Position numbers and translations under genes: made by a program. Positions 23,505 to 34,082 of a DNA stretch of 64,000 nt are shown here, piece by piece. Each line of letters begins with the position of its first letter. The first letter of the stretch is position 1. The DNA is from Gordionus sp. m RMFG-2023 (taxonomy: Eukaryota; Nematomorpha; Gordioida; Chordodea; Parachordodidae). The notes beneath the pieces were generated by a model. That model was not told the origin of the DNA and ran no database searches. It worked only from the letters and a program-made list of their open reading frames with translations. Where the stretch lies: assembly GCF_954871325.1 (NCBI RefSeq), contig NC_088775.1, positions 66,255,561 through 66,319,560 on the forward strand, given 5' to 3'.

Positions 23505-24250
23505 ACCACGATTCGGCCGACCCCCTTAGATTTTTTTAAAATTTGGTAAGCAAAGAAAGGGTAGTGTAGTTAAGAAATAGCCAAAATTTTAGCCTCGTAT
23601 CATATATATTTTTGGAGATATTAGGGTTCTATCTGCCTTCATTCAATTAAGCATATCTTAAAAACTACATAATTGTAAATAACAAATTTAATATCAAAAT
23701 TACGTAGAAAGATTCTACTTTTAGATAAAAAAATTTTTTAATTTTTTTTCCAATTTTCGGTCATTTTATTTAATATATAAGGACTAAAAACAATTTTTTG
23801 TAAATAATACGACCTTCAATTTTTTTAAAAAATTTAGTAGACATTATTAAACTCTTTTAAATTTATAAAAAAAAATTAATCTGGGACGCGGCCTCTCAAA
23901 TCGATAAAAATGTTTAGAAAAGTGTATAAATATTGTCCCGAAAGGGGGCGTCTTTGTATAAAATTATATATTAATCAGTTTTTAATGGTTTTTCTTGGAC
24001 TATTTGATATAATTTAAAGGATTATTCATCTTGTAAGTGAAAATAACAATAAATGGGGCTTACGTTCAATTATAGAAATTGTATATCGATAAAAGAAATT
24101 CAATTTATTTATTACTTTATTTATAATTTATTATAAAATTTTTTGCGCATATAACATATATTTAATGAATATTAATAAAATATGTTCAATTAAGTTTCGA
24201 GTTCTTGAATATATGAATCAGAATCTTGTGCATTTCATATATGGCGCCCT
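23505..24250 (+). repeat. Left terminal inverted repeat of element A
   Basis: It starts about GATTCGGCCGACCCCCTTAG and is the inverted partner of 26272-27082, with scattered substitutions and small gaps by eye. The extreme outer bases (GGGTCATTCC on the right arm) are not preserved at the left. Confidence 0.75.
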
Positions 24251-24639
24251 AAATATTAGAAAAATTGATATAATTTAAATATAAAAATCTAATAAACAAC
24301 TCACTTTTAAAAGATTCTAATTTTTTGGTAGCGCATTTACTTTCTTGTGACAACAATGTATAACTACGGCCAGTAGCAGTTAACAGTGAAACTAATGTTA
24401 AGATATGACATTTGGGCAAGTAAAGTGTCGTCTATACTTGGAAATGTAAAGGAATTAGAAGGTCCGGGTGGGTTAAAAACTTTATATATATTTCTTCCTG
24501 CTTTTAATTTTTCACTAAAACAAATTACGTTAGGTATCCTGATATTTCTTCAATAATTATACTTTCATCATTATATGATAACTATTCTATAGTACTTTCT
24601 ATTGAATTGGAATACATTTTACTTTTAAATTGATGTAGA

Positions 24640-25960
24640 TCTGTTGGAATCAAGGTGTGTATTTTGTGTATTCCTGGTATAGATCTAGTTTTTGAAAATC
24701 TTTCCTTGAGTAATAGATCTTCGTAATCATAATTTATTTTGGTCATCTATTCAAAATATATTACATTAATATTTTCTTTATTTAGCCGTACAATTCATAT
24801 GATGTGGTTATTTACTTTGAGTAAGGCCTTGTAAACTAGCTCTAGCGGCTAATCTTTTAACAGTGCCACCAATCCCATCACAAACACTTTTCCCGTGTGC
24901 TATAGCAGAAAAATGCCATTTCGCCTGTAACCCGAAATCCATCTCATGATGGCAAATATTACTAAAATTTTTACGATTTTTATCATCGGAAAAATAAAAA
25001 ATTTTATTTGGCCTACAAATTTTATTAATTAAAAAATTTACCAATGTTTTTTTGAAATTATGTACTGCTATTGTATTGTGTTGCAAAGATTCGGATATCA
25101 TTACATAATTTAGGCAACAAATATTGGCAAAATTATCTTTATAATATATAACAAAAGGGTGAGCAGTGGATTGAGCCCTATTCCAATGATAATTTTGTAC
25201 TTCATCCTGAAGTATAAAGCTATAGTTTTCTTAAAAATAACATAAAATTAAATATTGGTCTTCGTCTAAGTTCAATTTTAGATTGTTTTGATACAACGAT
25301 TGTTGCGTTGAAATAAAAAAATGGAGTAATAAAGATTCCATTTTTTCAAAAAAGGCATTGATAAATTAACCTACTGGTTTGGTTATTGTTTCAAGAGAGG
25401 TTCTATCTACGGATAGCCATTGTTAGTATGTTATAAATTCGATGTCCTTAGAACGAAACAATATTTCTATTTGATCGCGTAAATGTGTTGACCCTGGACA
25501 ATTATCACATTTGCCCATATAAACTGGATGGTTGAGGCGAATTACAAATTATTAAGTGTAAAATATGTTTGTATGTTTTAAAGGGCAAAATATCATTGGT
25601 TAAATTGGGTAAATTTGATCCAATGATCATTAATTTAAAATTTTGGTGGTAGCTGCAATCACATGCATGTGTACCACTACCTCCAACGAGTATACAATTT
25701 TTGAGCGAATGCTTGCAAATTTCGAAAAACCAATTTTAACATCAGGCCTCATTTCTTTAAAAAATATATGAATTTCTTTCAAATTATCTAAAATTAATCT
25801 CTTATGTATGGTATTCTTTTTTCCGTCTTTGGTCAAAATCGAAACGCAATCTTTCTTGCCTGGCATGATTCTGCTTATTTCGTCCATACAATAAAATTCT
25901 TGTACAATTTTAGCTGTATATTCGTCTATAGTTTTTCCAGGCTTGGGGTTAGTTGTTGAT
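24640..25960 (-). pseudogene. Transposase of element A, uncharacterised DDE-like family
   Basis: Decayed minus-strand gene. In order it shows DEISRIMPGKKDCVSI, KRLILDNLKEIHIFF and VKIGFSKFASIRSK; then, after frame changes, ENYSFILQDEVQNYHWN and HPFVIYYKD; then IFYFSDDKNRKNF, HHEMDFGLQAKWHFSA, HGKSVCDGIGGTVKRLAARA and finally RSIPGIHKIHT. The repeated acidic positions (D before FAEN/ENY, SD, CDG) suggest an RNase H-fold transposase. I recognise this architecture from many unannotated invertebrate proteins but know no established superfamily name for it. Several stops and frameshifts are present (for example between 25,100 and 25,630), so it is dead. The same family is encoded in element B. Confidence 0.72.
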
Positions 25961-26271
25961 AGAAATCAAAATACCAATAAATTAATTAAAAAATGAATTA
26001 ATATAGTGAGCATGTATTATTGAATGATTAATCAATTTTAAAATTTTTATTTATTTTATTGATTGAAACACTTATTTATTGTTATTCTAATTTAGTAAGG
26101 CTATGCCAATTTTAGAAAATCCGATCCAATATTTATATTGTTTTGGGTTATTTTATGATAATACTTTATTTTGTATAAAATTTCATAATAATAATAAATT
26201 AATATTTGTAATATTTTAAAAATATCAAATTATTTTAAAAAATTGAGTAGAGAAAATTTTGATATTATTTT

Positions 26272-27082
26272 TTGGCGTCTATGAAATGCACAAGATTCTA
26301 ATTCATATATTCAAGAACTATAAACTTGGTTAAATATATTTTATTAATATTCATTAAATATATGCTATATGGGCAAAATTTTTATAATAAATTATAAATA
26401 AAGTAATAAATAAATTGAATTTCTTTTATCGATATACAATTTCTATAATTGAACGAAAGCCCCATTTATTGTTATTTTCACTTACAAGATGAATAATCCT
26501 TTAAATTATATCAAATAGTCCAAGAAAAACCATTAAAAACTAATTAATATATAATTTTAAACAAAGACGCCCCCTTTCGGGAAAATATTTATACACTTTT
26601 TTAAACATTTTTATCGATTTTGAGAATGAAGATGGCCGCGTCCCAAACCAATTTTTTTATATAAATATAAAGGAAGAGTTTAATAATATCTACTAAATTT
26701 TTTTAAAAAAATGAAGGTCGTATTATTTCCAAAAAATCGTTTTTAGTCTTTATATATTAAATAAAATGGCCGAAAATTGGTAAAGAAAATAAAATATTTT
26801 TTTTATCTAAAAGTAGAATCTTTGTACGTAATTTTGATATTAAATTCGTTATTTACAATTATGTAGTTTTTAAGATATGCTTAATTGAATGAAGGCAGAT
26901 ATAAAAATAAGTCATTTTTGCCACTTTGAACCCTAATATCTTCAAAAATATAAATGTTAGGAGGCTAAAATTTTGGCTATTTCTTAGTTACATTGACCTT
27001 TCTTTGCTTACCAAATTTTAAAAAAATCGAAAGGGGTCGGCCGAAAATCTCATTTTTTTGCTCATTCGATGTGGAATGACCC
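26272..27082 (-). repeat. Right terminal inverted repeat of element A
   Basis: Inverted partner of 23505-24250. It keeps the full outer end: on the minus strand GGGTCATTCCACATCGAATG, an A run, then GAGATTTTCGGCCGACC. This end is shared in pattern with element B. Confidence 0.75.
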
Positions 27083-28045
27083 AAATGCACAACACTTCCT
27101 TAATTTTATTTGTTTTTTAAATAGATTTATAGTAGAGTTCTTTTATAAAAATAGGAACACCCAAAGTTTTATTTATTTTAAATCTTTTTAAATAATAACG
27201 CCTATTTTGTTATTTATACTTTAAATAAAAGTTTTTTAAATATGGAATCTGAATTATGAAAATATTACAAAAGGCAATGCAAAATGCGTTATCTGCGGAA
27301 TTCTATTTTCACGGAAAAGAATAATGAAAAATTCATTTAATACTATCAATATCCGTAAACATTTAAGGCGATTCCATCAAACGGCATTCGAAGAGCTAAT
27401 ACAATAAGAACGAGAAATATTAGAAAAAACAAATCAATTTTTTTAAAAAAAAGAGCCCTGAAAGTCTGCCAATATCAGCCATTCTTAATAAAATTTGCAT
27501 ATCTTTATCTTAGATACAGATGCAAGTATCTTATATATCAAATAAGTACAAGATGCAAAAGGATCTTGTATCTTAGATATAAGTATTCATGGTTCTGCCC
27601 AACTCTGCTAATAATGTTATGATTATAAGTTTAAGCTGAATAATAAAATTATTGCAATCCTTAAATAATTATAAGAGTTTATAATAAATTAACACTATAT
27701 ATCAAGCCTTTCAAAAATGAATCGAATATTCGTATTGCTTATTCAATAAGTTATTCGAATAACTAGTTTTATTCAAATCGAATTACTTTATCTAATATTC
27801 GAATTCTGAATATTTATTAATGTTTTTTTTAAATTTAATCATTTGTCATTTCTATTGATAATCCGTCAATAAGACAAGTGATGTGGTTAATAAGGTATAC
27901 ATCTTACTTTTTTTTAATTCTCTGTAAAAAATCCTATATCATATTAAGTTTATGTTCTTTAACAGAAGATTTATAGTTTTGTTAAATGCTCGAATTTTAG
28001 CCAATTTTTAAAAAAGGCTAACTCAATATTTTAGCCAGAAAAATA
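27083..28045. other. Spacer with a TTCGAATA-rich patch
   Basis: No gene is seen. At 27,716-27,835 the words ATTCGAATA, TTATTCGAATAA and AATATTCGAATTC recur as overlapping palindromes, a small foldable repeat like the other self-complementary MITEs in the window. The rest is plain AT-rich sequence. Confidence 0.5.
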
Positions 28046-28720
28046 TGGTAATTCCATCACAAATCGACCAGCGATTCGGCCAACCATCTCAAAAATGAAT
28101 GAAACTTGTCATGTTAGTTATTTATGTTGTAAATGTCAATAAAATTAAAATTTTAGAGTGCTAACTCAACCAGATCCAAAGATATATGCCTTCAAAGTCG
28201 AAAATCGTGAAGTGCGTGATTTCATTAAATCTTGTTATTTTAAAAAATACTTAAGATAGAGTTACAAATTGTAGATCATTTTATAGCCCTTAAAATTTTA
28301 CGTTGGAATATATAAAAAAAATTAAAAAATTTCAAATGTTTTCTTATTTCCGGTAAAAATAAAAAATTAACATTGTTAGGAAGGGATTTTTTTGGGGTGT
28401 TAATATTCACTAAAAATGTTTATTACCTTTATATTAAAAGATTTATTAAAAAATCTCGATAGCCATTTTTGTTTTTTTATTTTATTTAAATTTTTATTAT
28501 TTTTATAAATAAAAAAATACAATATAGATGGCGTTATATTAATTTTTTTTATAATATAATTTTTAATAAAAATATGAATAGTAATGTGATTAAAATTAAA
28601 AAATAAATTGAGTATAACCAAGAATGATATCCTGGGGCGATATGTAAGCAGCCAGCCCATACAGATATGATTTTATTAGGACGCTATATTGTAAAATAAA
28701 CATATTTTAAAATTTTATAC
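28046..28720 (+). repeat. Left terminal inverted repeat of element B
   Basis: Inverted partner of 31435-32123. It lacks a short stretch (the A run and GAGATTTTC) that is present near the right end, otherwise it is closely similar over its length. Confidence 0.8.
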
Positions 28721-31260
28721 ACAAACAATATAAAAATATATACCTCTTGTTTTAATCTTATCCCATTTTGTGCTTATTAATAGAATTTCTTGAGACGATA
28801 ATTTGTAGGTATATCCTGTCACTGTAATAGGATCTACTATTGTTATTATTTGATTAATAGGTAACCATATCTTTTCCGCAATTGTGGGGTAAAAGAAGGA
28901 TAGTGATGGTCCATGGGATGTTAAAGAAAATATATATCTCCTCAGTAATTTCATTCTTTTTTAGTACTGTGGCTAACCACCAAAAATCGTCATAAACACA
29001 TGTTACGAATCCTTTAATATCGGCAAATGACAAATTATCGGCATTTGAGATATTGTTAATTTGAAAGTCCTCTGCATATGAATTTATTTTTGACTTAAGT
29101 TTACTTAAACTCAAAGTAAATACAGCATGTATTTCCCGAGTTCCTGGAATGGGACGAGCTAAATTGAATCTTTCTCGTAGTTTAATCTCTTGTAAATTGT
29201 ATTGTTCGATGGTTATATATGTAAAATTTATGGCATGTTTTGTTTTGCAAATTGATATAAATCAACTAGCGAAAATGTGTCCAGAACTGATGTGCTGAAG
29301 GTTTGAACGTGCTACTAATCTTTTTAATGTTCCGCCAAGGCTATCACATGGACCTTTTCCATGGGATGTAGCTGAAAAATGCCATTCAGCTGCTACACCA
29401 AAATCTGATTCATGATAACATAGATTTTAAAAAAATTCTGTTTTTATATTGCGCAGCTGATCCGTAAGAGCTGTAATATATTTTGTTTGGCTTTTTGCTG
29501 AATTGATTGGTCAAAAATTTTATCATTTTAGTCTGGTATAAATGTACTGCAATAACATTATGTTGAGGTTTTCTATATTGTCATTATTATTATTGTAACA
29601 TTTTTGTATTTTATGTTTCGGCCAACAAATATAGTGGTTGAGAGAATTTAGAGAATAAAATAAATAATATAAATAAATTAACTACTAATACTTTATTAAT
29701 TAATATAAATACTAATTACATAATTATAACTAAAATAAGAAATTAAAATAATATTAAAAAAATTAAAATTAAAAATTAAGTTCGTAAAATCATGATCATA
29801 TTCTTAAGTAAAATATTACCGATTATATATACTTTTGCATCGTTTTTACTCAAATAATCTAATAAATCGTTTCGTTATTCTGTTAAACAATCGATTTGAA
29901 TATTACTTCTTTTGAATATTACTTCTTTTTACTCTAATTTAATTCCAAGTAATTTACATATTACAACACCCTTACGCTTAGATTAGACCCCACATCCTGC
30001 GAAATACCAATATTGTTGTTTCTTGTCTATGATCTCTTAGCACTGACAACTTGATTAACGCATGCTTTTAAACGATATATGATTGCTAGTCAACGATTAT
30101 CTATACTACGTCTTAAATTCTCCTGATAAATTAATTTGGTCTTTTGCTTGTTTGTAACGTTCTTTTGTAACTAATGATCATTGCTTTATCTCGATCAACG
30201 ATGTGCGATACTTGATCTGCCATTTTCCCGAATTTTTGTTTCTTAGATCATCGATTTTGTATCTTATACTAAAGTTTTGATAAGCAATGGCGATAATTTG
30301 TCATCGATTAACGATTGCAGACCACTTGTTCTACCTAGTCGCTTGTCACTATATCAACTTCGTCTTAAGATCCGACAAATATTTCTTTTATCTTTTGATC
30401 TCAAATAAAAATTCGATCTCTACGTGAGCTCGATTGCGGCATAAAATTTCTAATGACGAAAAACCGTTTCTCTTTATGAAGATTTTTGGTTAATCCACAA
30501 CCTAATATTATATATAAACGATAACTTGTACCTATAACGATCTCTTGTGACGAATTCTTTTTAGCTAAACGACTAACTATTCTTTTCCGAATTACGATCA
30601 TTAATATTGATACCATTGTTTTATTGCTCTCATTCTTTGTCTTATTGTCGATAGTCATTTCATACATCCCCTACCCCCTTTATTTAGAATTTCTTTTCAG
30701 AGTTAATTAGACTGAATTGTTGAAATTGCCCTGTCGCCTCCACTCTCCAACATCATTGTAAAATAATGAAATTTTTAGGATTGGGAGATTAGAACCGTTG
30801 TCAAATAAAGAAAAGTTAGAACTAAAATGATACTAAATCTTTATTAAATACTTAAATATAAGTTAAAAACATAATCAAAATAAAAGAAAAATAAAATTAA
30901 TATAAATTAAAAATTAAGTTCGTAAAATCATGATCATATTCTTAAGTAAAATATTCCCGATTATATATACTTTTCTTTCCTATTCATTTGCATCGTCTTT
31001 ACTCAAATAATCTAATAAATCGTTTCGTTTTTCTGTTAAACAATCGATTTGAATATTACTTCTTTTGAATATTACTTCTTTTTTCTCTAATTTAATTCCA
31101 AGTAATTTACATATTACAACAATTATAATATGCTATCATAGGATAGATTGTGGCTTGATCATTATTCCAGTGGAATCATTGAAAGCGTCTTGGATTATAA
31201 ATGCATATTTTCAGAGAAATCACAAATTATCATAAATTCATTTGGTTGTTAAAAAATGTT
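28715..31260 (-). pseudogene. Transposase of element B, same family as A, split by an LTR insertion
   Basis: On the minus strand, right of the LTR insertion, the sequence gives CDFSENMHL and then FHWNNDQATIYPMIAYYN. Left of it come HESDFGVAAEWHFSAT, then HGKGPCDSLGGTLKRLVAR, then ARPIPGTREIHAVF. Next is GFVTCVYDDFWWLATVLKK, followed by SHGPSLSFFYPT, PITVTGYTYKLSSQE and the end. Each block aligns with element A or extends it, so together the copies show the family order: CDFxEN, HWNNxQAT, the HGK...CDGxGG block, PGTRxxH, CVYDDxWW, HGPSxSF and TYKLSxxE. The CVYDDxWW part looks like a small C-terminal module. Stops and frame changes are present, so it is inactive. Confidence 0.72.
29594..31121. 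mobile_element. Short LTR element (TRIM-like) inside transposon B
   Basis: Direct repeats of about 375 bp (29594-29968) and 365 bp (30757-31121) begin TGTAA and end TACAACA, and the whole is bounded by a 5-bp target duplication ATTAT (29589-29593 and 31122-31126). The repeats share long near-identical stretches, such as CCAAGTAATTTACATATTAC. Only about 790 bp lie between them, with no retroelement protein recognisable, so it looks like a non-autonomous LTR element. Orientation is uncertain. It is a fossil, and it is younger than transposon B. Confidence 0.75.
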
Positions 31261-31434
31261 TAAGTTTTGAAATATATAATGAGATTGGTAGCGATGATAG
31301 GAATAAAAAAAAATAAGCTGATAAAATCGTTATTTTCAAATAAAAACGATAGTGGATCCACAACAATGAAAGGATATATCTACAAATTATGGCCTTAGAA
31401 ATTTATATTAATAAGCGCCAAATTATAATAGTTT

Positions 31435-32123
31435 GAATATAAAATTTTAAAATATGTTTATTTTACAATATAGCGTCAATAAAATAATATCTGTATGGGC
31501 TGCCTGCTTACATATCGCACCAGGACATCATTCTTGGTTATACTCAATTAATTTTTTAATTTAATCACAATACTATTCATATTTTTATTAAAAATTATAT
31601 ATTATAAAAATATTTTAATATAACGCCATCTACATTACATTTTTTTATTTATAAAAATAATAAAAATTCAAATAAAATTAAAAAAACAAAAATGGCTATC
31701 GAGATTTTTTATTAAATCGTTTAATATAAAGGTAATAAACATTTTTAGTGAATATTAACACCCAAAAAAAATCCCTTCCTAACTATGTTAATTTTTCATT
31801 TTTACCGGAAATAAGACTACACTTGAAATTTTTAAATTTTTTTTATATATTTTCCAACGTAAAATTTTAAGGGATATAAAATGATATATAATTTGTAACT
31901 CTATCTTAAGTATTTTTTAAAATAACAAGATTTAATGAAATCACGCACTTTGCGATTTTCAACTTTGAGGGCGGTATATCTTTGGATCTGATTAAGCTAG
32001 CTATCTAAAATTTTGATTTTATTAACATTTACAACATAAATAACTAACATGTCAAGTTTCATTTATTTTTGAGATGGTCGGCCGAAAATCTCGTTTTTTT
32101 GGTCGATTTGACGTGGAATCACC
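31435..32123 (-). repeat. Right terminal inverted repeat of element B
   Basis: Inverted partner of 28046-28720, retaining the complete outer end GGGTGATTCCACGTC on the minus strand. Confidence 0.8.
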
Positions 32124-32713
32124 CATTACCTAAGCATCGAGGTTTCGATAATAGATTTAACCTTCTGCATAAAATATTGAGTTAGCCATTTTTAAAATAA
32201 GCTCTACGAGGTGTTTAAAAATACCAGATAATTATAATCAATTTTTCTGTTTAAAATTAGATGTGTAATAAAAAAAATTTGTCAATACACTTTCATATGA
32301 ATTAATTTAGATTTTTTTAAAAAACGAAGTATTATAATAATCGGAATCGAAAACAAATGTAAATTTTGTTATTTTATGAATATGAATAGTAAATTATTTG
32401 ATTTATTTAAAGGAATCGAATATGAATAATGCACTATTGAAATCGTTTTTGAATAGGCATACTATATCATTTATTTTGCATTAGGCACAAAATGCTAGAT
32501 AGGATAAGATCCTTTTTACATATCTTTGGAAAAGATTGTGATCATGATTCGACAAAGGATCAATTAACAACCCTGTATATATATAGCAGTTTTTGTTTTC
32601 ATATTGATTTGTGTTAAATAATCCATTTAATTATTCATATTCTGATATTAGAACATTGAGAACTCAAATGTAATTATTTTTGTAAATTCTTACATTATTG
32701 TCTAATTTTTATA
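32124..32713. other. AT-rich spacer, no gene seen
   Basis: Nothing recognisable apart from short AT-rich phrases. Confidence 0.5.
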
Positions 32714-32933
32714 ATGTGAGTTAGATCTGCAAATAACAGCTCGGCCCTGACCCAGCCAGAAAGGGGTTAGGGCCAGCAGGATCGATTTTTTAAAAATAAT
32801 TTAGGTTTGAGCTGGGTAGGGCCTAATATATTTTTAAAAATAATTTCAGTTTGATCTAGGTAGGGCCTAATATAATTTTTTTTAATTTTCAGGCTAGGTT
32901 AGGTCGGCCTTAATTTTTAAATTTAATATCATT
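32714..32933 (+). repeat. GC-rich repeat, inverted partner of 36525-36746
   Basis: It contains CTCGGCCCTGACCCAGCC, AGGGGTTAGGGCCAGCAGG, GAGCTGGGTAGGGCCTAATA and AGGCTAGGTTAGGTCGGCC, separated by AATTTTTTTAAAAATAATTT linkers. The copy at 36.5 kb is its reverse complement with only a few differences over about 215 bp. The structure resembles the GGCCCGGG repeats at 50.1 kb. Confidence 0.85.
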
Positions 32934-34082
32934 ATATTTTGCCAAATAAATTGATATATTTTAAAATTATTGCAAGCAAAAGGTGATAATATTATTTATT
33001 TGTAAAATATTTTTTTTACAATCTAAAAAAATATTAAATTTTTCAATATTTAAAGAAATTTGGGCCGCCATGACAAATAGTTTACAATATGATATATTAT
33101 ATTTTTACTATTAATAGTTTTTGAGATATAAGGATTTTAAAAATTTTACAGTGGCTCTTTTTTGTACCTATTAGCCCCTATATCTCGAGAACCACGTGTG
33201 CTAGCGAGCTAAAATAAATGGCTTTCTCATATTTTTTATCTATCTAAATAATTCCAGAATTTTTAACAATTTTAAAAGGGGTCGGCTGGCTCTTCTATTT
33301 TATTTTGGGTAGAGATTTTTGGGATAAATAAATCCATTCAAGATGGGACCAGGCAAGTCAAATTTTTTTAAAAAAAATTCAAGACAAGCTGGGTTTGAAA
33401 AAGTAGACCTGATGCAGACCACAAATATGATTTTTAAATCTAATAATATATTATAATTATTTATAATTAACAAACTATTTAGTCTAAACAGCATTGCAGA
33501 ATTGCTAGTTATATTGGGAAAAAAACTGTTACAAATGATTTAATTGCAAAATATCCACATTTTACTTTTCAGATAAAATTAATTTATCATGCAGAATATT
33601 TAAAAATTTATTTTGATCATAACTTTAAAATTATATTTTATTCCTTGAAATTCAGAAAGAACTTCAGAAGGGGTGTGGCCAATATTTTCAAATGATTTAG
33701 TGTATAAAGTGCCATAGTTAAATAATATAGAATGGGTCATTGGTGTATTATAACAGAAGGCATAATCGATGTTCATTATGTCCAAAAATAAAACATAGAA
33801 GGCATACAAAAAAATATGGCATAAATCTCTATGAAATTTCTTTTTAGATCCATCATCTTAATTCTTGAACATAATTAAAAATGATATAATTTCCTTTTAT
33901 TTTATATTATTTTGATTATTAATTTAAATTTATTGGAATAAATAAATTTTTTCTTGGTAACATATTTAAGCTCTTGGTGGCCCGAGGGAAAAATTTTCTA
34001 GAAAACTATAATATTTTTAACAAAGTGAAATTTACTTCTCTTAACCCAATAATATAAAAAAAATATTTTTAAATTCAAAAAA
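32934..34082. other. Flank 3' of the AKTIP-like gene, no gene seen
   Basis: No coding homology is seen. At 33,270-33,290 the phrase AAAAGGGGTCGGCTGGCTC resembles the subterminal part of transposons A and B (AAAGGGGTCGGCCGAAAATC), so an old related end may lie here. The short minus-strand frame at 33,600-33,809 matches nothing I recognise. Confidence 0.45.

Larger units (their letters stand above)
23505..27082. mobile_element. DNA transposon A with ~0.8-kb terminal inverted repeats
   Basis: The left arm (about 23505-24250) and right arm (about 26272-27082) are inverted copies over some 750 bp. Matching marks include ATTTGGTAAGCAAAGAAAGG with its complement CCTTTCTTTGCTTACCAAAT, GGGGGCGTC with GACGCCCCC, and ATATATGAATCAGAATCTTG with its near complement. 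The right end finishes TCGATGTGGAATGACCC. Between the arms a transposase-like gene reads on the minus strand. I could not fix a target duplication. No superfamily name is assigned. Confidence 0.8.
28046..32123. mobile_element. DNA transposon B, related to A, with ~0.69-kb terminal inverted repeats
   Basis: The left arm (28046-28720) and right arm (31435-32123) are inverted copies: AAACTTGTCATGTTAGTTAT with its near complement, GTGCGTGATTTCATTAAATC with GATTTAATGAAATCACGCAC, and GACGCTATATTGTAAAATAA with its complement. The right end on the minus strand reads GGGTGATTCCACGTC, then an A run and GAGATTTTCGGCCGACC, matching element A. A minus-strand transposase of the same family lies inside and is interrupted by an LTR element. 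Confidence 0.82.

Noticed and set aside
30401-30667. 88-codon ORF inside the short LTR element
   Set aside because: No retroelement or other domain recognised; rich in basic residues by composition.
33600-33809. 69-codon minus-strand ORF as a possible last AKTIP exon
   Set aside because: It does not resemble the AKTIP C-terminus, and a closer splice acceptor followed by a stop exists near 34,101.
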